Shown here in pieces: positions 54,184-64,000 of a DNA stretch of 64,000 bases. Position numbers and translations under genes: made by a program. Positions within the stretch are counted from its first letter, which is position 1. The number at the start of each line of letters is the position of its first letter. Source of the stretch: Lotus japonicus (lineage: Eukaryota > Streptophyta > Magnoliopsida > Fabales > Fabaceae). The DNA is taken from the NCBI RefSeq assembly GCF_012489685.1, contig NC_080041.1, positions 28,757,780-28,821,779 of the forward strand. Reading direction: 5' to 3'. Below the pieces are notes generated by a model. The model saw only the letters and a program-made list of their open reading frames with translations, had not been told where the DNA came from and did no database searches.

Positions 54184-56112
54184 TGTAAGACCTGGATTTT
54201 CAGAACAAGTTAGTTTCCGACTCACGTGTAGATTCAGTGTAAGCGTGACATGAGTTTGATGTTTGAGAAAGATTAATGAAGAAGAAAGTTTAGGAATTGC
54301 TTGAGGAATGTTGCGTAGTCATTTTCGGAGTTAGTGCGAGTCGTCTGCACACCTGCCTTATGGCGAGCGTGTCCAGAATAGGCTATTTCGCCCTTAGAGT
54401 AACGTTTTAGGTGAGATTTCGAATCCTTGGAAAATTTAAAGATTCTCTTTATTTTTCCTTCGACCAGCGTTTCATTTCGGAACTCTGGACTGTACGCACG
54501 ATAGTATTCACTTTTCGGATGTCCGACGACGCTAATTTCTTTGCTTCGTAACCCTAGATTCAAGCGATGGATGAAGACTTTTTCTATTCGGGACTTCTAA
54601 CAAAGTTTCTATCCGTGAAGCCAAATTTGTTTCGACGTTTCCAATCTTTCTTCAGAAGGAAGTTTTGTCGTTTTAGCATCACAGCAAAAAGTAGTTTTTC
54701 GGGACAGATTAACTTACACCGCTTTTGGGATTTTAGATATCGTTTTTCCCAAATGTCTGAGATTTGTTTTGAGTTCTGGAAATCTGACGCCAGAATCTCT
54801 CTTAGAATTCTTCGGTGAACGTGCTGCAAAAATCGGAATCGCGAAATTTTCATTTTCCCGCGATTTCACCCGCCTATAAATAGTCGAAAAAGCAAAATAT
54901 TCCCCATTTGCACCAAAGGGAGCCGCGGATTGAGGAGAGGAGAGGGAGAGGAGATTTGCGCCGAAACTCGACCAATCTTCGCGCAGTTCGTCCCTACTTC
55001 AAGGTATCGAGGTAACTAGCTTGATTCTTACCTCTGATTACTGTTTCTACTGCGTTTCTGTAGTCATTTCTGTGCTCACAGTTTTGAGCTTTTTGTAAAA
55101 CTGTCCGTTTTCTCTGATTTCTTGCTTGGGTTATCTTCCCTACGTTCCCAAGAGTCTAAAACCTCTGTCAGTAATCGCCGATTGTGATCGAGCTGTCCAA
55201 GATCTGAAAAACTGTTTCAAAACCCTTTTTGCGCACATTTCGAAACTTTATTGTCGAAAAGCCGTAATCTGACTTCGTACCTTTAGGATTTGTTGTCACG
55301 GAGGTCGTTAGGATCATTGCTGTCAAATTTGTTTTCCGAACTGATAACTTTGAGGTTTTGAGCTTTTATTTTGGACCAAAACGCCCCTGAACGGCCGTAT
55401 TTTGATCCGATTGTCCGAAAATTGTTCCGACAGTTTCTTTTCCTTAGTTTTACCCTTAAACTACCTTGTAAACAGATTTGATCGAAGAAAAAGAGCCGGA
55501 GCCCTTTTTCCCTTATGGCCGAGAGCTATATCAATTGGGGGGGGGGAGTTTTCGTTTTCGAAAACTTGTCTTTTCGCATCCGATTGATGTATTTTGAAGC
55601 TTAAATGCTTTGTCTATCGTTAATGTGTTGTTTTACGATCGAACTAATCGATTTTGTTTGGATTCTGCTTTGTTTTTCTCCGAGGTTCAGTTGAAGGAAC
55701 ATTGGAAGTTTCAGAGCATTTGTTTGAAGGAACCTTTGGTTACGAGACTGGATCAACTCGAGGTTAGGGCAACTTACTATTAGCTAAGACTGCATGCTAG
55801 GCGTCGATAAATTCGACTTATGTTTTGTTTGATGTTGCTTATGATGATGAGTTGATGTTATGATGTTTTTCCATAACCTGTGATATTGTGATATTGTTGG
55901 ATTTGTGCGTTTTGACGCGTTTTCGGAGTGGGGAACCTCTGAACTGGTTAAAGTTGGTGTTTCGGGTTGGATGAACAACCCTAGGCAAGTCCAAATGTGG
56001 GGTTTGAGACTTAGCCCTTTGTTGGTATTTGTTCATATTCTTAGACTTTCCCCGGGAAATGTATTTTGGGTGGTTGATCTTTGAAAACTTAGAATGATAG
56101 AGCTTTGAAAAC
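54184..56112 (+). repeat. Family-A LTR, 3'-truncated
   Basis: Starts TGTAAGACCTGG. TATA 54875-54882; exon-like block 55685-55762. It ends after TTTGAAAAC, where the next family-A LTR begins directly. Confidence 0.88.
55685..55762 (+). other. 78-bp exon-like block (first family-A piece)
   Basis: CTCCGAG before and GTTAGGG after; 78 bp; open frame GSVEGTLEVSEHLFEG and on. Confidence 0.55.
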
Positions 56113-57612
56113 TGTAAGACCTGGATTTTCAGAGCAAGTTAATTTCTGACTCACGCGTAGAATCAGTGTAAGCGTGACAGGAGGTTGATATTTGAGAAAG
56201 ATTAATGAAGAAGAAAGTTCAGGAATTGCTTGAGGAATGTTGCGTAGTTGCTTCCGGAGTTAGGGAGAGTCGTCTGCACACCTGCCTTATGGCGAGCGTC
56301 TCCAGTATAGGCTATATCGCTTTTAGAGCAACGTTTTAAGTGAGATTTCAAACTCTTGGAAAATTTAAAGATTCCCTTTATTTTTCCTTCGACCAGCGTT
56401 TCATTTCGGAACTCTGGACTGTACGCACGATAGGTTTCAATTTTCGGAAGTCCGACGACGCTTATTTCTTTGCTCCGAAACCCTATATTCGAGCGATGGA
56501 TGAAGACTTTTTCTATTCGGGACTTCTAACGAAGATTCCGTCTGCGTTGCCAAATTTGTTTCGACATTTCCAATCTTTCTCCAGTACAAAGTTTTGTCGT
56601 TTGAGCATCACAGCAAAAAGTAGTTTTTCGGGACAGATTAACTTACACCGCTTTTGGGATTTTAGATATCGTTTTTCCCAAATGTCAGAGATTTGTTTTG
56701 AGTTCTGGAATTCTGTCGCCAGAATCTCTCTTAGAATTCTTCGGTGAACGTGCTGCAAAAATCGGAATCGCGAAATTTTCATTTTCCCGCGATTTCACCC
56801 GCCTATAAATAGGCGAAAAAGCAAAATATCTTCCATTTTCCTCCATTAGTGGCCGAGAATTGAGGAGAGAAAGAAGGGAGGAGATTTTTGCCAAAACTCG
56901 ACCGATCTTCGCGCAGTTCGTCCCTACTTCTAGGTATTGAGGTAACTAGCATGACTCTTACCTCTGATTACTGTTTCTGTTGCGTTTCTGAAGTCGTTTC
57001 TGTGCTCACAGTTTTGAGCTTTTTGTAAAATTGTCCGATTTCTCTGATTTCTTGGTTGGGGTTTGTTCCCTAGGTTCCCAAGAGCCTAAAACCTCTGTCA
57101 GTAATCGCTGATTGTGATCCAGTTGTCAAAGATCTGAAAAACTGATTCAAAACCCTTTTTGTCTCACATTTCGAAACTTTATTGTCGAAAAGACGTGATC
57201 TGACTTCGTGCCTTTAGGATTTGTTGTCACGGATGTCGTGAGGATCATTGCTGTCAAATTTGTTTTCAGAACTGATAACTTTGAGGTTTTGAGCCTTTAT
57301 TTTGGACCAAAATGCCCCTGGATAGCCGTATTTCGACCCGATTGTCCGAAAATTGTTCTGACAGTTTCTTTGCCTTAGTTTTACCCTAAAATTACCTTGT
57401 AAACAGATTTGATTGAAGAAAAAGAGCCGAAGCCCTTTTTCCTTTGAGGCCGTGGGTTATTCCTTTAGGGTGGGAGTTTTTCATTTTCGAAAACTTGTCT
57501 TTTCGTACCCGGATGTCGTATTCTGAAGCTTTAATGCTTTGTCTATCGTTTATGTATTGTATTGCGATCGAACTAATCGATTTTGTTTGGATTCTGCTTT
57601 GTTTTCTCCGAG

Positions 57613-57690
57613 GTTCAGTTGAAGGAACTTTGGAAGGTTCAGAGCACTTGAGTGAAGGAGCTTGTGATTTCGAAGCTGGATCAGCTCGAG
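57613..57690 (+). other. 78-bp exon-like block (second family-A piece)
   Basis: CTCCGAG before and GTTAGGG after; 78 bp; open frame GSVEGTLEGSEHLSEG and on. Confidence 0.55.
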
Positions 57691-58280
57691 GTTAGGGCAA
57701 CTTACTATATTAGCTATGATTGCATGATAGGCGTCGATGAATTGGACTTATGCTTTATCTGATGTTGTTTATGATGATGAGTTGATGTTATGATGCTTTT
57801 CCATAACTTGTGATGTTGTGCTTTTGTTGGATTGTGCGTTTTGACGCAATTTCGGAGTGGAGATTCATTGATCTGGTGATCTTTGATATTTCGGGTTGGA
57901 TGAACAACCCTAGGCAAGTTCAAATGTGGGGTTTGAGACTTAGCCATCAATTGGGATTCGTTTGAATACTTAGACTTTCCCCGGGAAACTTCTTTTGGAG
58001 GGTTTTTGGAAAACTTAGAATGATTAGAATTTCGAAAACTAGAGACTTTGGGAAACTTAGACTTTGAGAAATAAACTCATAACTTGACTAATTCGAATCG
58101 AAACAATTTTTATTAACGTTTAAGGATAGGAGAACTGAAGGGGAAAATATTTACGAAAGACGGGGAAAAGTCGACTTTGTTGTGGGTTTGGAGAGTTATT
58201 GGAATTGGGAAAGCCACTAAGGTGAGCTATGGTGATGATTGAAAGTCACCGAGTACTCTAGTACTCTTGGGAGTGTTGTT

Positions 58281-58865
58281 CGAGTCGTGCTGTATTGAGC
58301 GGCACAGACTCTGGGCTTTGTTTGTGGGTTTTGTTGTGGGAGTTGTGTTGTATTGACCAACACTAATCCCTTGGGTTATCTTGTTGTTGGAGCCGTGTTG
58401 TATTGACCGACACTTAGTGCTCTTGTTGTTTGGGCTGTGTTGTATTGACCGACACTAGACCCTTGTGTATTCTTGTTGGTGGAGTTGTGTTGTATTGACC
58501 GACACTTACTCCGAGTTGTGTTGTATTGACCGACACTAACTCATGGGTTTGTTTTGAGATTGGGTTGTGAGCTAAACACTTATGTGGTGAGGACGATTCG
58601 ATGTTTGGCTAACGATATTGCATCAATCGGGTGAATAACGGGAATGGTTCACCTGTGCATTTCATGGTGAATAACGGGAATGGTTCACCCTGCATTAATG
58701 ATGAATAACGGGAATGGTTCATTATATGGTGAATAACGGGCATGGTTCACCAAGGATGAATAACGGGAATGGTTCATCCAGGATGAATAACGGGAATGGT
58801 TCATCCATATTGAAGAACGGGAATGCTTCACTTGTGGCGAACGGGAACGCGTCACAAATCCGGAT
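58281..58865. repeat. Two minisatellites: TTGTATTGACCGACACT and GAATAACGGGAATGGTTCA
   Basis: About six copies of the first (58281-58545) and eight or nine of the second (58625-58865). The second array stands where the sister LTR at 7775 has unrelated repeats (10200-10580). Confidence 0.9.
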
Positions 58866-59140
58866 CATATTGTGAATTTCACGCATACATTCATTCTGAC
58901 TTGAATTGTGTGCTGTTTGTTTATTGAAGCATTGTTAGAGCCATAACATGCTAGGATTGTTTATATATGTATATATCAACATATATCTATACCCCCTATC
59001 ACATGTTGAGTGTATATCTACTTATTTCCGTGAGTTGACCCTAGCGCCTTGGCTTTGGTTTCATGTTTGTGTTTGGGCGGTCGGCCTGCTGCCAGATGTC
59101 GACGGTGGGGGGGGGGAAATCAGGTATGAGCTTGTGGATC

Positions 59141-59337
59141 GTGCTGCACAAGCTGAACATGCAAGATTAGAAGCTGAGAGACTTGAAGCTGAAGCTGAAG
59201 CTCTTAGATGCCAAGCTCTTGCACCAGTGGTCTTCACTCCTGCTGCTTCTGATTCCATTCCAGCTCATCAATCTGCTCAGAATGTTCCTTCTAGTTCTAC
59301 ACAGTCAAGCTCTTCCAGACTCGATATCATGGAACAA
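59141..59337 (+). pseudogene. Copia 2 env-position ORF, C-terminal fragment
   Basis: About 65 codons matching the coiled coil and tail of the copia 1 env-like ORF (ARLEAERLEAEAEA, FTPAAS, SSRLDIMEQ). It is joined in frame to the family-A LTR ORF upstream, giving a chimeric open frame from 58948. It is cut at 59338 by a family-C LTR. Confidence 0.88.
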
Positions 59338-62275
59338 TGTAAGACCCGGTTTTAGGGCATACTATTTTAATAATAATATTAAATAATATTCTGTGAATTG
59401 CTTGTGCTATATGTGATATTATACCTTTTAAAAAGGTGATTCATTGTTAGAAGCAATATTAAGTCCTAGAAACCTCTAGACGTTGATGAGCGCGACGATA
59501 CGAGCATTTTGACTATAATATTGCTAGGGTTCGACGACGGCGACTTTTAGGTCAAAATGGACCCGACAGCAGCGATGACTTGGCAAATCGAGTCGACGAG
59601 GACGATTTCGTGGGCCGCACCTTATGGGAAGGTGTTGGGCATGATTTTAAGAATATTCTAGGAGAGAATATTCCTTGGTTTTATTTTTGAAGGTTTTATT
59701 TAAATAAAATGGGGTTTTATTTAAATAAAATGCATTTAAATAATTTTAACCTATGGTTTAAAATCAAAATTAATTATGAAAATATTTTTGAGGCATCATG
59801 GAGCTGGTGCACGAATTTTTGGAGCCAAATATTATTGATGAGGATTTTTGATTTTAAAATTGAAGTTTTGGGTGCATTTAGGAGGGAAATGGTGCATTTA
59901 ATGCATTAATTATTTTGGGGTTTTTATTTAAATTATTATTTTACAAATTTTTTGGTGAAAATCTGAGCATGGAGAGTGTGTCGTCAGCCAAGACTTGTGG
60001 AGAAAGGAAAAAGAAGACTTTTGCAAAAAATTTCCTTTTCTAGCTAGGTTTCATGATGGAGAGAAATTAGGGATTTGATTCTTTGACTTTCTAATTGATG
60101 TGGGATTGATTTCTAAATTTTTAAAACTTTAAGTGATCTCTTCAAATCTGATTGGAAACCCTTGTGATTCAGATTTACTTATTTTAAATGATTAGGGATT
60201 TAAATGCTATTTTCTTAAGGGTTTAATTAGGAAATAAACCTAAATTTGAGGGCTGAATATGGGGAGCTTGGAAAGCTCTAGAAACCCTAATATGGGCTGA
60301 GTATTTCGTGGGTTTGGGCTGCTCCTTGGGGAGAAAAAAAAGCATTTAATGCTTGGCTCTCACCCCTCACTATAAATAGAGCATTTCCCCCTCTCATTTC
60401 ATCACACCAATAGCTCTCCTCTCCTCTGCATTTGCGTGATCTCTCTCTCCCTCTCTTGTCTTTCTCTTATTTTTCTTGTTCATAGGTTAGTTAGTTAGTT
60501 TCTAAGCCTTGAGCAAGGTCATTCTCAATATGTTCTGTGGTTGCAGCTTAAGCTGATCTGCCAAATCCAGAAGAGAATGATTTTAATCAAGTTGCTTAGA
60601 AATGTTTATCTATTTGAGGGTTTTCTTAAAGAAGTTCTTGATGTTCTTATTTTGTTCTTATGACCTTCAAAGAAAGGATTTTATAAAGAAGGTTTTGATC
60701 TTGGGAGGATTGAATCTATGCGAAAATTATGTTTTTCTTCGCAAGTTCTTCAAGTGTTCTTACGATCTTCAAGCAAACTGTTTTAGAAAAGAATGTTTGA
60801 TCTTATGAAAGAAATGATTTTGGATTTTCAAGGTTTTTGGGGGGAATTTCGGGATCAACAAGGGGATAGGCTTATGATCGATTCGATTGTCCGATTAGTA
60901 ACGTTACTCTGTCCGTTCGTTGGTAGGAAATTTCCAACTGTAGATCTAGCTTCAAGGAGCAACACCAGACTTCTAGAAAAGCGTACCTTTGAGGTAAAGG
61001 CACATCGGCCTCGGCCTAGATAAATTGTTTGTGATTGTGATTGTTAGCAAGCATGATGCTAGGACTATTGATGATGTATGCGCTAGATATGCTACATGAA
61101 GATGCAATAAATGCTAGCTAGTGTTATTATGAACATGCCTATATGCCTAGGGTGTTAGCTATATTTATTGCTATGCATGCAAGTTATTATGCGATGATAT
61201 GTTGTTCATAAGAGATGAACGTGATGGGCTTAGGGCCTAGTGATGATGACTGACTTGCATGGCATGCATTTGTGGGCAAAGTGACCTGGACTGGGCTTGG
61301 TTGGCCACGGCTGGTGACCTCGACTGGGCTAGTCAGTGGTGACGTTCAGGGGATGGACCTGAACAAAGGACGAACGTGAAACGGCAGTGCGTTGGAGAGG
61401 TCCAACCCCGATCATCAAGCTGTTGGGCAGCGATGTGTTGGAGGTGTCCAACCCCGATCGTGGAGTCGTGTTCGTCCTGCCTTTCCATGAGGGATTGGCT
61501 TATGGATATCCAAAGCATCTGCATGCATGTGCACGAACATTGACTAACAATAAACTATGAGATAGTTCCCTATACTTGTGAAACTTAGAATTATGAGATA
61601 GTTCCCTATACTTGTGAACCTTAGAACTTAATATAGTTCCCATATTTGTGAATGTTAGCTTAGTGAAGAACTTGTGATTGATAGGGTAGTATACCCTACT
61701 TATGATGTGTGTGTGTTAGAAGTTGACCCTTGCTTGTTTGTTGTTTGTTATTTGGAGCGCTTAACGCCTAGACAACAAGCATGCGTGTGATCAGTCGAGA
61801 TGCGACCCTATATCTGCTTGATGTGGACGACGGCAAGGCTCGAGACATCGACTGCGCGACTGATGGTTCAGCTATGGGATTGGCGAGAGCAGAGGATGCG
61901 AGTCGATATAATTCGAGCGCTGGAGGAGGCCTTGGAGGGCACGCGACCTATGAGGCGGGTATGGAGTGTGATAATTGAGTCTGTACTTGGGGGTGAGATG
62001 AGTTTGTTTATAGGGTTCGAACCTAACCTAGAGACCTTCTTGTTGTGTTGGTCTAGGGGCGGTCGGACACTAGTTTAATCTTTATATTTTAATTTGAAAG
62101 AATCATTGTATGCTTCCAAAGCTTTTATTAATAAGATGAATTATTCGGTCTACTTCTCAAGTTACTACATTTTATTTGTAAGCAATGTTATTGAAAAGTT
62201 TTATTTCAACGAAAATTTACACACGTTTTTGGAAAAAGGTTACTAAAGTGACCCTCGAGAAATTGGGGCGTTACA
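59338..62275 (+). repeat. Family-C LTR
   Basis: 2938 bp, starting TGTAAGACCCGG and ending AAATTGGGGCGTTACA, followed by a primer site. TATA box at 60371-60378. Short repeats at 61390-61460 (GGTCCAACCCCGATC, two copies) and 61557-61645 (ATAGTTCCCTATACTTGTGAA, three copies). The TTGACCCTTGC motif at about 61720 is shared with families A and B. No convincing ORF. Confidence 0.88.
60371..60378 (+). promoter_or_regulatory. TATA box of the family-C LTR
   Basis: TATAAATA in CACTATAAATAGAGC, followed by a CT-rich leader. Confidence 0.8.
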
Positions 62276-62278
62276 TTG

Positions 62279-62290
62279 TGGTATCAGAGC
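62279..62290 (+). other. Primer binding site, initiator tRNA-Met type
   Basis: TGGTATCAGAGC, three bases after the family-C LTR. Confidence 0.9.
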
Positions 62291-62559
62291 TTTGGTTGAG
62301 AAAACCAGATTTTTGGGTTAGTGGTCCCTAAGAGTCGTGTTCGAGAGAGTTGGGTAGAAATTGTTTGCTAAGATGTTTGCTTGACTTGTGAGATTGTCTG
62401 GAGCATCATTGTCGTGATGTTGAACCCTTGGAGTCCTTAGCCTTATTGGGTGTTTTGTGGACTATAAACTTAGATGAGGAACTCGTGAAAGTTGAAAGAT
62501 ACCTCCACGACACGATGCATATAACACACAGTTGACTTAGGCCATTAACAAGCGACCCT

Positions 62560-63160
62560 TATGAAGTTCACTATGGCTCAAATGCTGAGCTACAACAAGC
62601 CAGGACGCCTGGCGACGGATTGCAAGGCACTAAAGGCAGAAGCAACCTAGAATGATGTATCTAATGGCGGCCAAGGGAACCAAGCTCGATGGAAGGACGT
62701 AACTTGCTTTAAGTGTGGAAAATTGGATCGACATGTCGACATCTGCAAGGAAGATGCAAAAGTATGCTTTAACTAAGGGTTGTCGCTTACCAAAGATCGA
62801 GGTTGGAATGAACGCTCCAAGTGGGACACGTCTGACCACATCGAGATTTTGTGTCAACTACCGCTAGCTAAACAAGGTTGACGTGACCTTTGACACGACT
62901 GACCCGAAAGAACCAACTGTTCGCTTGGACAGAGATGTACAAGGCTAGTTTCCAAGATCCGAAGAAGTGCTTGACGACCGCGCCAGTGTTAGCGTTGCCA
63001 AGAGCAGATTAACCTTTTGAAATTTACTGTGATGCTTCTCACTATGGACTAGGTTGTGTGATGATACAACAAAAGAAGGCAGTCTCCTATGCGTTGAGAC
63101 AGTTGAGGAGTCAACACAAGAATAGAATATCGGGTTTCGAGAAGTATTAGAGTACGCAAC
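62560..63160 (+). pseudogene. Decayed gypsy gag and RT/RNase H remnants
   Basis: About 62590-62780: two zinc-knuckle relics (NKPGRLATDC and CFKCGKLDRHVDIC). About 62950-63120: the RT-RNase H junction, FQDPKKCLTTAPVL and, after a stop, FEIYCDASHYGLGCVMIQQK. Everything between is lost; multiple stops. A Tekay/Reina-type source is likely from the primer site and motifs. Confidence 0.75.
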
Positions 63161-63223
63161 GGAAGCATGGTGTGCCTTTTCTCGGTAGTTCCAAGGAGGA
63201 ATCTATTTTAAGGAGGGTGGTAC

Positions 63224-64000
63224 TGTGTCAGACTCTGTCAAATAAATGAAATTTAGTATTATTTTATGTGAATTGTTTGTGCCTAATGTGCGTTATGTAA
63301 CTTGGTGTGTTAACGGCTCATTTTGGAGTCATAGAGCGGGAAAGCACATTGATCGAGTCAATGTCTTTCCTGAGTTTTTGTGGTGTCTTGTGTGTTTGTG
63401 ATACACTCTCGATTATCCTCGCTTAGCAGAGATGGTGGAAGGAACCGTCAACTAAGGAAGGATGGCGGATGGAGCCAATGATCGGAGTGCATCGATCGGG
63501 ATGGTGGATGGAACTGTCAGATCGATGAGATGGTGGATGGAACCATCAGTTGAGCAGGAATGGTGGATGGAACCATTGGTCAGACCAAGATGATGGATGG
63601 AACCATCAGGAAAAACGGGATTGGTGGATGGAACCAACGATGATATATGGTGGATGGAACCATGAATCGGACAAACTAGATGGTGGATGGAACCGTGGAA
63701 GGGCTAGGTGGTGGATGGAACCACCGAACGAGGGAACTGGTGGATGGAACCTTTGACCTCGGTGTCCGGAAAGTTTGTTTTCCCGTGTCTGAGCTGTTGA
63801 TGTTGCATCTGGATCACCTGGACGGGACGCCGACCAGCGTGTATCGGTGTGAGCATAACACCTGTTTGACTTAAACTTTTGTTGTTTTTGTGTGACTGTA
63901 ATGAGGCAGTCTAGGTCGTGCTCTTACAGGAGAGTTTCGTAAGGTTCTACGACGAGTGTCTAGGTTATAGACAATGTAATGTGAGTAAATCGAACATCCT
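63224..64000 (+). repeat. Start of a further LTR with GGTGGATGGAACC minisatellite
   Basis: After a GGAGGGTGGTAC tract the sequence TGTGTCAGACTCTGTCAAA begins an LTR-like region that runs off the window. Its start is only weakly similar to the family-C LTR at 59338. 63432-63752 contains about ten copies of GATGGTGGATGGAACC(A/G)TC-type units with variable spacers. Confidence 0.65.

Larger units (their letters stand above)
56113..59140 (+). repeat. Second family-A LTR, 3'-truncated
   Basis: Starts TGTAAGACCTGG and is closely related to 7775-11613. TATA 56804-56811; exon-like block 57613-57690. It ends inside the conserved LTR ORF (EIRYELVDR) at a fusion to copia 2 env-like sequence, so the last ~700 bp of the LTR are missing. 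Confidence 0.88.
46922..59337 (+). mobile_element. Copia 2: SIRE-like element in pieces
   Basis: LTR 46922-48129; gag split by a solo LTR and carrying a nonsense codon; pol kept only through protease (to 54183); last env-like codons at 59141-59337. The pol and env-like region between is missing and replaced by two family-A LTR pieces. Non-functional. Confidence 0.88.

Noticed and set aside
59107..59116. G-run and C-run tracts as G-quadruplex regulators
   Set aside because: Homopolymers of variable length (also 17342-17354 and the copia LTR C runs) are prone to slippage and assembly error; nothing else supports a role.
63432..63752. CRISPR-like regular repeats
   Set aside because: Spacing is irregular, the repeat is degenerate and the setting is a plant LTR. 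It is a minisatellite.

Overview
The window is plant repetitive DNA, almost certainly intergenic heterochromatin of a dicot; the SIRE-type copia proteins and the very long Tekay-type LTRs suggest a legume (an inference, not proven). I found no host gene and no rRNA, tRNA or CRISPR locus. Nearly every base can be assigned to LTR retrotransposons inserted into one another.

Layout. 1-7270: a minus-strand Athila-like Ty3/gypsy element with its 5' LTR (5939-7270), a tRNA-Asp-type primer site, gag, a protease and a putative-plant-transposon-protein ORF, but no RT, RNase H or integrase. 7271-13685: Tekay-like material (integrase/chromodomain remnant, one complete family-A LTR, primer site, gag). 13686-15585: a SIRE-like copia 3' end, LTR and gag start. 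15586-18197: a 5'-truncated family-C LTR. 18198-18262: an orphan copia LTR end. 18263-19691 and 46261-46921: one forward family-B LTR, split by a reverse family-B LTR (19692-46255). That reverse LTR is itself split by copia 1 (22087-34025) and by a gag-only Tekay-type element (34801-45432, TSD ACGAT). 46922-59337: copia 2, broken by a reverse solo LTR (48592-52348, TSD AAAAG), by two abutting family-A LTR pieces and by a large deletion. 59338-64000: a family-C LTR, a decayed internal region and the start of another LTR.

How the parts work. Copia 1 has intact gag, protease-integrase-RT-RNase H and an env-position ORF; its LTRs differ at one visible base over 1040 bp, so it is recent. The gag-only Tekay elements would need another element's enzymes. 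Copia 2 and most other copies are dead.

Most unusual signals: (1) the long Tekay LTRs carry an exon-like block of exactly 78 bp between splice-type AG and GT in eight copies, a protein-conserved LTR ORF ending in an acidic SUMO-interaction-like motif, and a minisatellite whose sequence differs between copies at the same position; (2) copia 1 carries an antisense coiled-coil ORF with its own TATA box between the env-like ORF and the 3' LTR; (3) an Athila-like ORF carries a second gag domain downstream of protease; (4) two gag-only Tekay copies share the same lost protease active site.
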